A DNA stretch of 7,096 nt from Candidatus Cloacimonadota bacterium (GTDB lineage Bacteria; Cloacimonadota; Cloacimonadia; JGIOTU-2). This document shows positions 1 to 5,683 of this stretch, in pieces. Every line of letters starts with the position of its first letter. Position 1 is the stretch's first letter. Position numbers and translations under genes: made by a program. The notes beneath the pieces are model-generated. The model made no database searches. It had not been told where the DNA came from and saw only the letters and a program-made list of their open reading frames with translations. The DNA lies in assembly GCA_011043895.1 (NCBI GenBank), contig DRBZ01000087.1, forward strand, positions 1-7,096, in the 5' to 3' direction.

Positions 1-1
1 G

Positions 2-955
2 ACCAATATGCGTTATTTTGAAGTAACTCGTGAAAAATATTTCCTCTCATCAGAAGGTACAGAGATCCATGAAGATCTTATTACCACAGGTATCGGTGGA
101 GGTATCACAAGCAAAGACGGCAACCTGGTGCAGAATGTCCGCATCGGTGCTGGTGGTAGTGATGGCTTTTATACCCTTCGTGATCTGGATGGTAAATTCG
201 AAGAACGAACAAAAATCGTCATCGATCTTCTCAAGGCAGAACCTGTCAAAGCAGGTTCATATAATTGCATTCTGAACCAGGGATTGGCAGGCGTATTTGC
301 GCACGAAGCATTTGGTCATTTCTCAGAAGCAGATATTGTCGAATCACTGCCTGCAATGAGAATAAAAATGCAAATAGGCAATAAGCTTGGAAGTGATGTG
401 CTCTCTATCACTGATAATGCAACACTTCCGAACCAGCTTGGTTTCTACAAATATGACGACGAAGGTGTAGCTGTTCGGAAAGTAAACCTTCTTAGAAACG
501 GTGTGTTGACCGGCAGACTTCATTCTCGTAGAACTGCCGAAGAATTCGATGAACCGATCTCCGGTCACTGCGTGGCTGAAGATTTTCGTTATGCACCTAT
601 CATTCGCATGGGCACGATCTTCATCGAGCCGCAAGAGAAAACTCTCGAACAGCTTATGGCAGAGCTTGTTGACGGGCTGTATATTCTCGACCCTAAGGGT
701 GGACAGACCTCTGGCGAGAACTTCACTTTTGGTGCGCAGTACGGATATCTTGTAAAAAATGGAAAAAAAGATAGAATGATACGAGATATCAATATATCTG
801 GAAATCTCTACAAAACACTCATGGATATCACTGCTGTTGGCAACGATTTGAAATTAGGGAAAACCGGCGGATGCGGTAAGGGACAAACAAATATCCGTTC
901 CTGCCATGGAGCACCGCACATTCTTGTAAAAAATGTCGTAATAGGAGGTGTGTAA
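2..955 (+). CDS. tldD: TldD, metalloprotease subunit (5' end outside window)
   Basis: Catalytic subunit of the TldD/TldE cytoplasmic zinc protease, which in E. coli trims unfolded or modified peptides (microcin B17 maturation, CcdA turnover). The frame is open to the left edge. The first Met in the window is at 8, but the gene starts upstream: TldD is usually about 450-480 aa and about 317 codons are seen here. Counting from the Met at 8, the zinc helix HEAFGH is at residues 99-104 (bases 302-319), a clear HEXXXH, followed by FSEAD. The TldD C-terminal signature is also present: GGCGKG near residues 287-292, whose Cys 289 sits where E. coli TldD has its third metal ligand, then a glycine-rich end with VIGG. 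The stop TAA overlaps the ATG of tldE, and the last codons (GGA GGT GTG) contain tldE's ribosome site. Family assignment is secure; the substrate is unknown. Confidence 0.93.
   Translation, partial: TNMRYFEVTREKYFLSSEGTEIHEDLITTGIGGGITSKDGNLVQNVRIGAGGSDGFYTLRDLDGKFEERTKIVIDLLKAEPVKAGSYNCILNQGLAGVFAHEAFGHFSEADIVESLPAMRIKMQIGNKLGSDVLSITDNATLPNQLGFYKYDDEGVAVRKVNLLRNGVLTGRLHSRRTAEEFDEPISGHCVAEDFRYAPIIRMGTIFIEPQEKTLEQLMAELVDGLYILDPKGGQTSGENFTFGAQYGYLVKNGKKDRMIRDINISGNLYKTLMDITAVGNDLKLGKTGGCGKGQTNIRSCHGAPHILVKNVVIGGV
943..950 (+). promoter_or_regulatory. Ribosome binding site of tldE inside the tldD 3' end
   Basis: The bases AGGAGGTG form a near-perfect Shine-Dalgarno sequence 4 nt before the ATG at 955. 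They also encode the last residues of TldD. Together with the TAATG stop/start overlap at 953-957 this indicates translational coupling, which would fit the 1:1 subunit supply expected for a TldD-TldE heterodimer (inference). Confidence 0.85.
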
Positions 956-2262
956 TGGAAAAGTTACTTGAAATGGCAAAAAAAGTATGCGATCAGGCAG
1001 AAATATATTATAATGAGCCCAACTCCTCTGAGGTGCTATTCCAGAAAGGTGAACTTCATGACATCGAAAGTCAATTTCAATCAGGTATTGCACTTCGTAT
1101 CATCAAAGATGGAAAACTTGGCTTTTCCTATACAAAGAATCTCATCGATCGAGAGGAATTCCTGCAAAATGCTCTTGATTCTCTCAAGGGAGGTGTGAAG
1201 GCAGGATATTCTTTTCCTTTGACCAAAGAACTTCCTCAGTTCAATACCTATGATCCCCATGTCGAGAAAGTTACTTCCGTAGAGATGGTAGATCACTGCC
1301 AGGGGATGGCTGATGTGATCATGGAGGAAACCGATGCTGAGCTTGAAATAGCTGGATATAAAGAGACCAGGACCATCAGGATCATGAACACAAATGGTAC
1401 CGATCTTCAGAATATATCAGGTTCGAATGGTTATTGGGTGAATTTAATCTATCCTGGTGGCGGAGCAGGGCTGAGTCGCATTTTTGAAGAGAAGAAACCC
1501 TTCACCGTATCGAAGAAAGATATTGCAGAGCTCATCGAATTGTATAACAGCTCATCCAAAGTAATAGATATTACAAGCGATAAAATGCAGGTCCTTTTTA
1601 TGCCGGGCTGTATGTATACATTCCTCTGGAGGCTTCTTAGCGGTACAAGCGCAAAGAGTATCTTTGAGAACATCTCGCCTATCAAAGAAGATATTGGCAA
1701 AAAGATCATGAGTGACATGATAAGCTTTTATGACGATCCTCATGATGATTCCGTGCCAGGAGCGCGAAGCTTCGATGATGAAGGAGTTCGAACACGAAAG
1801 TTCAGTATTATTGAAAAAGGTGTGCTGAAGAATTTCTTTTACGACCTGAATTATGCGAAGAAATTAAATGCTGAATCAACCGGACATGGCTACAGAAGCT
1901 CAATGTGGGGCGGTGATCCCATTACCATGACACCAACTCCGAGTCTCAGACATCCTCGCATCGAAATCGGTGATAAATCCTTTGAAGAGCTTGTTTCGAT
2001 GATGGACACCGGTATTATCCTTGACGGCGCGATGGGAGCCCACAGTGGAAATATCCCTAATGGTGATTATTCTGTGGGCGTGAGTCCCGGCCTTTATGTT
2101 GAAAACGGCGAGATAATCGGGCGCGTCAAAGACGTGATGGTCGCAGGAAACGTATATGACACATTGAAAAAGGTCATTGCTGTCGAGAACAAGCTGCACA
2201 CCTGCTGGGGTGGAAGAATGCCGGCAATCCTCTGCGAAAACATCAGTGTTTCATCAAAATAA
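955..2262 (+). CDS. tldE: TldE/PmbA, non-catalytic partner of TldD
   Basis: Partner subunit of the TldD/TldE protease (peptidase U62 superfamily, PmbA branch). The 435-aa length fits the family (about 450 in E. coli). Residues 273-291, from FDDEGV to EKGVL, match the conserved core of PmbA, followed by AKKL and STGHG (301-312), the glycine-rich GDYSVG segment (370-375), the FWVENGEI-like YVENGEI (381-387) and the AGN motif (397-399). At the place of TldD's zinc helix (about 215-230) there is MPGCMYTFLWRL, with no HEXXXH, as expected for the non-metal-binding subunit. The ATG at 955 is fixed by the AGGAGGTG site and the overlap with the tldD stop. The C-terminus is slightly unusual, with CWGGRMPAILCENISV in place of the more typical ending. 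Probably cytoplasmic, working as a heterodimer with TldD. Confidence 0.9.
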   Translation: MEKLLEMAKKVCDQAEIYYNEPNSSEVLFQKGELHDIESQFQSGIALRIIKDGKLGFSYTKNLIDREEFLQNALDSLKGGVKAGYSFPLTKELPQFNTYDPHVEKVTSVEMVDHCQGMADVIMEETDAELEIAGYKETRTIRIMNTNGTDLQNISGSNGYWVNLIYPGGGAGLSRIFEEKKPFTVSKKDIAELIELYNSSSKVIDITSDKMQVLFMPGCMYTFLWRLLSGTSAKSIFENISPIKEDIGKKIMSDMISFYDDPHDDSVPGARSFDDEGVRTRKFSIIEKGVLKNFFYDLNYAKKLNAESTGHGYRSSMWGGDPITMTPTPSLRHPRIEIGDKSFEELVSMMDTGIILDGAMGAHSGNIPNGDYSVGVSPGLYVENGEIIGRVKDVMVAGNVYDTLKKVIAVENKLHTCWGGRMPAILCENISVSSK

Positions 2263-2264
2263 AC

Positions 2265-2269
2265 AGGAG
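2265..2269 (+). promoter_or_regulatory. Ribosome binding site of the amidohydrolase
   Basis: AGGAG lies 5 nt before the ATG at 2275, in the 12-nt gap after the tldE stop. It decides this start and leaves no room for a separate promoter, so the gene is read as the third cistron of the tldDE transcript. Confidence 0.75.
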
Positions 2270-2274
2270 ATACT

Positions 2275-3501
2275 ATGGCAAAGCAAACAATAATCAAAGC
2301 AACAGTCCTCTTTGATGGTAAAAAGAAACATGAAGATAAATACATCATCGTCGAAGGAAAAAAAATCATTGAAATTTCTGACAAGAAAAAGAAAGCAGAT
2401 TTCGAGGGCTGGGTCACCCCTGCATTCATCGATGCGCATTCACATATTGGTATGGACAGAGAAGGTGAACCCTGGACAGAGTCCGAAACCAATGACATAA
2501 TCAATCAGATCCTTCCGCTTAATAATCCTCTTGATAGTATTTACTTTGATGACCGCGCTTTTAAGGATGCGGTCGATTTTGGAGTACTTTACAGCTGTGT
2601 GGTACCTGGAAGCGGCAATCTCATTGGTGGACAGGCAATGATCATTAAGAATTTCGGCAAGAACCGTGATGATGCATTCATGAAAACCTATGGCTTCAAG
2701 ATGGCACTGGGATTCAATCCGCGCTCCACAACAGACTGGAAAGGCGAACGATCGAACACACGAATGGGAGTGTATGCATTGCTCGAAAAGAAGCTTGATG
2801 AAATCCTTATCAAGCAGGAAAAAGCTAAACTTTCAAAAGATAAAAAGATTAACGAATTGAAAGCAAAATATAAGAAGAAAGATATTAGTAAAGAAGATTT
2901 CGAGGTCGATAAGAAGATCATCAAACGGGAATCAGAATTAAGTTTCTCTCCAGAGGAAAAAGCTCTTCTCACATTATTATCAGGACAATATACCTCGAAA
3001 GTTCATGTCCATAAGGACGATGATGTCCTTTATCTCATTCATCTTACTAAGAAATATTCGCTGAAGTGTACTGCAGATCATACCGGTGATGTATTCCATA
3101 AAGAAATATTTAATGAGCTGGCAAAGAATAACATTCCTGTAGTGTATGGACCCCTTGGATCTGTGGGATATAAGGTCGAGTTAAAACATGCCTATTATCA
3201 GAACACAAAGCTGTTAATGGACTCCAAAGCATACTACGGATTGATGACAGACCATCCAGTAATTCATACCATTGCGCTTCGTGACAGCCTGAAGTTCTTC
3301 ATGATACAGGGTATGAATGAAGAAGATGCAATCTCTCTTATCACTTACAAAAATGCAAAGATTCTTGGCATCGATGATACATTAGGCACAGTGGAACAGG
3401 ATAAACTTGCCAGTCTAGTAGTCTGGGATAGGAATCCTCTCCATCTCGGTGCCTTCCCCAAGATGGTCATGGCTGAAGGCAAAATTATCAGAAAGAAGTA
3501 G
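2275..3501 (+). CDS. Metal-dependent amidohydrolase, imidazolonepropionase / Xaa-Pro dipeptidase-like
   Basis: Amidohydrolase-superfamily TIM-barrel enzyme (COG1228-like group). The N-terminal beta-sandwich part (1-45) leads into TPAFIDAHSHIG, with metal ligands His55 and His57. The subfamily signature PGSGNLIGGQ follows at 111-120, then the KMALGFNPR segment at 142-150, whose Lys142 is a candidate metal-bridging residue, and STRMG-like NTRMG at 161-165. A Lys/Glu-rich helical stretch fills about 170-230. Further ligands are HVH (244-246), ADHTGD with His269, and catalytic Asp326 in LMTDHPV. The end has the typical AKILGIDDTLGTVEQDKLASLVVWD sandwich return. The 408-aa length is normal and there is no signal peptide, so it is cytoplasmic. 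Substrate is not readable from sequence. The position directly after tldDE suggests peptide-derived substrates (inference). Most relatives read GENP where this one has GFNP, so an acidic residue near the active site is replaced. Confidence 0.85.
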   Translation: MAKQTIIKATVLFDGKKKHEDKYIIVEGKKIIEISDKKKKADFEGWVTPAFIDAHSHIGMDREGEPWTESETNDIINQILPLNNPLDSIYFDDRAFKDAVDFGVLYSCVVPGSGNLIGGQAMIIKNFGKNRDDAFMKTYGFKMALGFNPRSTTDWKGERSNTRMGVYALLEKKLDEILIKQEKAKLSKDKKINELKAKYKKKDISKEDFEVDKKIIKRESELSFSPEEKALLTLLSGQYTSKVHVHKDDDVLYLIHLTKKYSLKCTADHTGDVFHKEIFNELAKNNIPVVYGPLGSVGYKVELKHAYYQNTKLLMDSKAYYGLMTDHPVIHTIALRDSLKFFMIQGMNEEDAISLITYKNAKILGIDDTLGTVEQDKLASLVVWDRNPLHLGAFPKMVMAEGKIIRKK

Positions 3502-3508
3502 GATACTT

Positions 3509-3604
3509 GTGCGTAAATATCTCATTATCTTTGTTGTACTAATACTTCTCACAAGCTGTGCAACAAAGTCAGATCGGCAAACCACCAGTCTTAGCAGCAG
3601 TTGA
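3509..3604 (+). pseudogene. Truncated lipoprotein: signal peptide with a very short tail
   Basis: A GTG start 7 nt after the amidohydrolase stop opens a 31-codon frame encoding MRKYLIIFVVLILLTSC followed by ATKSDRQTTSLSSS. This is a complete type II signal peptide: positive N-end, hydrophobic core and lipobox LTSC with Cys17. An AGGA at 3500-3503 sits 5 nt upstream. Only about 14 residues would remain after processing. From about 3570 to 3641 the neighbouring frame reads QIGKPPVLAAVDTMGDIRTSRPFS before a stop, which looks more protein-like than the tail in the signal-peptide frame. I read this as the decayed 5' end of a longer lipoprotein gene that was once the fourth cistron of the tldDE operon. 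A genuine mini-lipoprotein is the alternative. Confidence 0.5.
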
Positions 3605-3716
3605 TACAATGGGTGATATAAGGACTTCAAGACCATTTTCGTAAAATAAGATAAATATTGACAGTCATGCTCGCATAAATTCTCTTTTTTCGAGTAATAA
3701 AACAAAAGAAACAGTG
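3605..3716 (+). other. Intergenic stretch ahead of the small lipoprotein
   Basis: No intact gene. It contains the frame-shifted protein-like tail up to 3644, then AT-rich DNA with stops in every frame. A CTCG (3670-3673) can pair with CGAG (3691-3694) across a T-rich loop, a weak stem at best. A TTGACA is present at 3658-3663 but has no good -10 partner. No Shine-Dalgarno stands out before the next gene and no intrinsic terminator is visible. Confidence 0.4.
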
Positions 3717-4142
3717 ATGAAAAGAATATTTCTCTTACCGGGAATTATGGTCATCCTCCTCCTTGGTTGTGATTCCGTTGACTATGCAATGAAACTGTAT
3801 GTCCAGAATAATACAGACCGAATTGAGATATTGCTCTATCAGAAATCGCAGGAGAAAGGTCAACAACCACTCATGGCACGCACATTTTCCGATCCCGCAA
3901 ATATTACAAAAGTTTTGGGATTTATCAGCAATAAAAGAGCTCCCCTGTATAAGTGTGGTTATACCGGTTCTATAATTTTCCTGGGAGAAGCAAATAGTTT
4001 CGTGGTCCAGAAGATGGAGTTCACCGCAGAATCTGGTTGTGAGCATATTGTTTTCACCTATGAAGGAGAACTTTTTTCTAGACAGCTTACAGAAGAGGGA
4101 ATTGCTTTTCTGGATTCACTCAATCTGCATTATGTTAAATAA
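3717..4142 (+). CDS. Small lipoprotein of unknown function
   Basis: A 141-aa protein with a type II signal peptide: MKRIFLLPGIMVILLLGC, lipobox LLGC with Cys18 as the lipidated residue. ATG at 3717 is preferred over the in-frame GTG at 3714 because it gives a normal M-K-R start; the ribosome site is weak (an AAAGAAA run). The residue after Cys is Asp, which in E. coli would keep a lipoprotein in the inner membrane; whether this rule holds here is unknown. The mature part is a compact alpha/beta-looking domain with two further cysteines (Cys80 in YKCGYTG and Cys108 in SGCEHIVF) that could form a disulfide in the periplasm. It ends in the motif-like FSRQLTEEGIAFLDSL. I do not recognise the family. 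It is followed by a 143-nt gap and then another lipoprotein gene. Confidence 0.75.
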   Translation: MKRIFLLPGIMVILLLGCDSVDYAMKLYVQNNTDRIEILLYQKSQEKGQQPLMARTFSDPANITKVLGFISNKRAPLYKCGYTGSIIFLGEANSFVVQKMEFTAESGCEHIVFTYEGELFSRQLTEEGIAFLDSLNLHYVK

Positions 4143-4285
4143 ACAAATAGTGGGGGTTTTCACATGAAACAACCATGTTTAACGCAAACACACAGGTGCA
4201 TGATTAAAACATATAGAATATCATATAATAATGAATAGTCACGAGATAAATCTCGTAGCAAATCAAAAAAAGGAATTTTAATCAT
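4143..4285 (+). promoter_or_regulatory. Promoter and leader region of the HEAT lipoprotein
   Basis: This gap contains TATAAT at 4224-4229, a likely -10 box although no good -35 lies 16-18 nt upstream. It is followed by ATGAATA (4231-4237), a perfect 7-bp inverted repeat ACGAGAT/ATCTCGT with a 2-nt centre (4241-4256), and an A-run plus GGAATTTTA (4265-4280). The same ordered elements precede the gene at 5684. Transcription would start near 4236, placing the inverted repeat at the very start of the mRNA. Confidence 0.55.
4241..4256. repeat. Inverted repeat, operator-like or 5'-UTR hairpin
   Basis: ACGAGAT, two A's, then ATCTCGT: perfect 7-bp arms, 11 nt after the putative -10 box. In DNA it could be a repressor operator. 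In RNA it could form a 6-bp stem with a UAAA loop. A related CGAGA-A-TCTCG occurs at 5604-5614 in the matching place of the next leader. Confidence 0.6.
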
Positions 4286-5407
4286 ATGAAAATAAGTACA
4301 ATAATAACAATTCTTAGTGTTGTAATAATTCTTATCGGCTGCGCGTCAGGGATCACAAAAAAGGATAAGGAAATGCTTGAAACAGAGGCACTCGCTGTGC
4401 TCAACGATGGAATGAAACATGATGATAATTATGTGAAAATGAATGCAGCGGATGCTATGAAAGAGATTGCAGATCCATCTTTCGTGCCAGCTTTATTGGA
4501 GGCATTATATGATGCCGATGATATTGTAGTTATGAAAGCAGCTCGAGCACTGGGAGCTATTGGGGATACAACAGCGATTCCCGATCTTGAATTAACTCTT
4601 GACTTTGATCCAAATTTCAGTGCTCAAAAAGCAGCAGTTACGCTGTACAGACTCGGCAAAAAGAAAGAGGCGCTGGAATTCATAAAAGATGGACTCAAAG
4701 ATGACTCGAGTTTCAGACGAAGCATAATGCTCAATGAACTGACCTTTGCACGCAGTGATGATTTTATTCCCTTGTATATAGAGATGCTTGATGATCCTGT
4801 GGGTTCTGTTCGTAAGGATGCGATCAATGCTATTGCCCTCAGGAATGCACGGGAGGCGGTACCACATCTCATGGAAGCACTTCGTGATTCATTCCTTGTT
4901 ATTCGTGCAGATGCAATAATTGTAATTCCTCAGATCGGTGACACAGCGCACATCAGACAAGCTATGGACATCACCGAGCAGGAAATCAATAACATCGAAA
5001 AAGGTGAATTGGATACGATCATTGAATTTGACGAATATCAGCTTGATATTTATAGAACACTTCTTGCCAGCACATTACTGATTGAGCTGCAAGACACAAC
5101 CTACTTAGGAGAACTTTATGATAAATCTATGTCTCCAGTCAACCCGGTAAGCATTCTCTCAACATTAGTGCTTGCAGATTGGGGTGACGAGTATGCAATC
5201 AAGATGGTTGGTGACTTCCTCGTTCATGATGAAGTACATATACGAGAAGCTATAGTCGATATCATTGGTGACATCAATAAAGATTGGGCATGTCAATACC
5301 TCATACAAGCTACAAATGATCCCGAAGAAAACATTCGGAAACACGCAACACGACTTTTGCAATTTTATAATAAAAAAAAGTTCTATATACGCTCAACACT
5401 CTTTTAG
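4286..5407 (+). CDS. HEAT-repeat lipoprotein, ending early through a frame shift
   Basis: A type II signal peptide (MKISTIITILSVVIILIGC, lipobox LIGC, Cys19) leads into a helical-repeat domain of HEAT / PBS-lyase type. Repeat units of about 30 residues are visible, each with a D/N-x-x-V-R/K-x-x-A-A-x-A-L-G/A-type first helix and a P-x-L-x-x-A-L second helix: about 47-75, 76-106, 107-137, 142-170, 173-201 and 204-232, then a more diverged acidic part (230-290) and further units from about 299. It is probably a surface or periplasmic protein-binding scaffold; no catalytic motif was seen. The start ATG at 4286 has AAGGAA 10 nt upstream. The frame ends with a foreign-looking tail, FYIRSTLF, after Lys365. 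The helical repeats resume in the -1 frame, so 373 aa is probably not the intended product; a frame-restored protein would be 427 aa. Confidence 0.85.
   Translation: MKISTIITILSVVIILIGCASGITKKDKEMLETEALAVLNDGMKHDDNYVKMNAADAMKEIADPSFVPALLEALYDADDIVVMKAARALGAIGDTTAIPDLELTLDFDPNFSAQKAAVTLYRLGKKKEALEFIKDGLKDDSSFRRSIMLNELTFARSDDFIPLYIEMLDDPVGSVRKDAINAIALRNAREAVPHLMEALRDSFLVIRADAIIVIPQIGDTAHIRQAMDITEQEINNIEKGELDTIIEFDEYQLDIYRTLLASTLLIELQDTTYLGELYDKSMSPVNPVSILSTLVLADWGDEYAIKMVGDFLVHDEVHIREAIVDIIGDINKDWACQYLIQATNDPEENIRKHATRLLQFYNKKKFYIRSTLF
5372..5380 (+). other. A8-G run with slippery heptamer A AAA AAG
   Basis: Zero-frame codons read AAT AAA AAA AAG TTC, so A AAA AAG (5374-5380) has exactly the phase of the E. 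coli dnaX -1 slippage site. A -1 slip here leads straight into 62 further sense codons. No internal Shine-Dalgarno lies just upstream and no strong downstream stem was found, so programming is not shown. A one-base loss from an original A9 run would look the same. Confidence 0.6.
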
Positions 5408-5568
5408 ATGATCCAAATCCCTATGTAAAAATCGAAGATGCACTCTCTCTCAATGAACTGGGAAATAAACAAGGTGTGTACACACTCCAGCCATTACTTC
5501 AAACTGAAGACTGGTATATGAAAATTGAAGCTGCACGGGCAATTCTCTGGATACTTAAAGATGTCTGA
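5380..5568 (+). pseudogene. Out-of-frame 3' part of the HEAT lipoprotein
   Basis: In the -1 frame relative to the HEAT gene, 62 codons run without a stop from VLYTLNTLLDD to the TGA at 5566-5568. The sequence shows HEAT character: LLDDPNPYVKIEDALSLNELG, then QPLLQTEDW and MKIEAARAILWIL, that is, the same DDP-x-x-x-V-K-x-x-x-A pattern as the upstream repeats. It has no start codon or ribosome site of its own and joins the upstream frame exactly at the poly-A run. It is therefore the true C-terminus of the same protein, reached only by slippage or if the one-base shift is a mutation or sequence error. Confidence 0.8.
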
Positions 5569-5683
5569 AAAATCACATTAGAATATTATAATATGAATAA
5601 CCACGAGAATCTCGACTTTATGAATTCTTCGGGATAGTTCTACTGGATTATCTCGAGGTAAAATAAAAAAGGAATTTTATCAC
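5569..5683 (+). promoter_or_regulatory. Promoter and leader region of the 438-aa lipoprotein
   Basis: Contains TATAAT at 5587-5592, ATGAATA at 5593-5599, CACGAGA at 5602-5608 with ATCTCG following (inverted repeat CGAGA-A-TCTCG, 5604-5614), and an A-run plus GGAATTTTA at 5665-5679. Order and spacing of the first elements match the leader at 4222-4256 almost base for base. A second TCTCG at 5651-5655 offers an alternative pairing partner for CGAGA across an insert of about 40 nt that the first leader lacks. No clear -35 is seen. Confidence 0.55.
5604..5614. repeat. Inverted repeat matching the one at 4241-4256
   Basis: CGAGA, A, TCTCG: 5-bp arms around one base, 11 nt after the putative -10 box. 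It is shorter than its counterpart by loss of TA/A in the centre. Position relative to the TATAAT box is conserved within one nucleotide, which supports a shared regulatory site. Confidence 0.5.

Noticed and set aside
2094..2504. 136-codon open frame on the - strand over the tldE/amidohydrolase junction
   Set aside because: It lies antisense to two well-supported genes, spans their junction, and shows no domain or ribosome site; it is a shadow of + strand codon use.
3658..3686. TTGACA as a -35 box for the 3717 gene
   Set aside because: At 16-18 nt spacing the downstream hexamer is TCTCTT or similar, not a credible -10; the nearest ATAAAT lies only 11 nt away.
4164..4238. 25-codon ORF starting ATG AAA CAA CCA with a G-run 7 nt upstream
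   Set aside because: It runs through the TATAAT box and the conserved ATGAATA element, has no protein character, and the G-run is not a real Shine-Dalgarno match.
5408..5568. Separate small gene starting at an ATG within the out-of-frame HEAT segment
   Set aside because: The open frame joins the upstream HEAT frame at the poly-A run, and no ribosome site precedes its internal ATG codons; it is the displaced C-terminus of the same gene.
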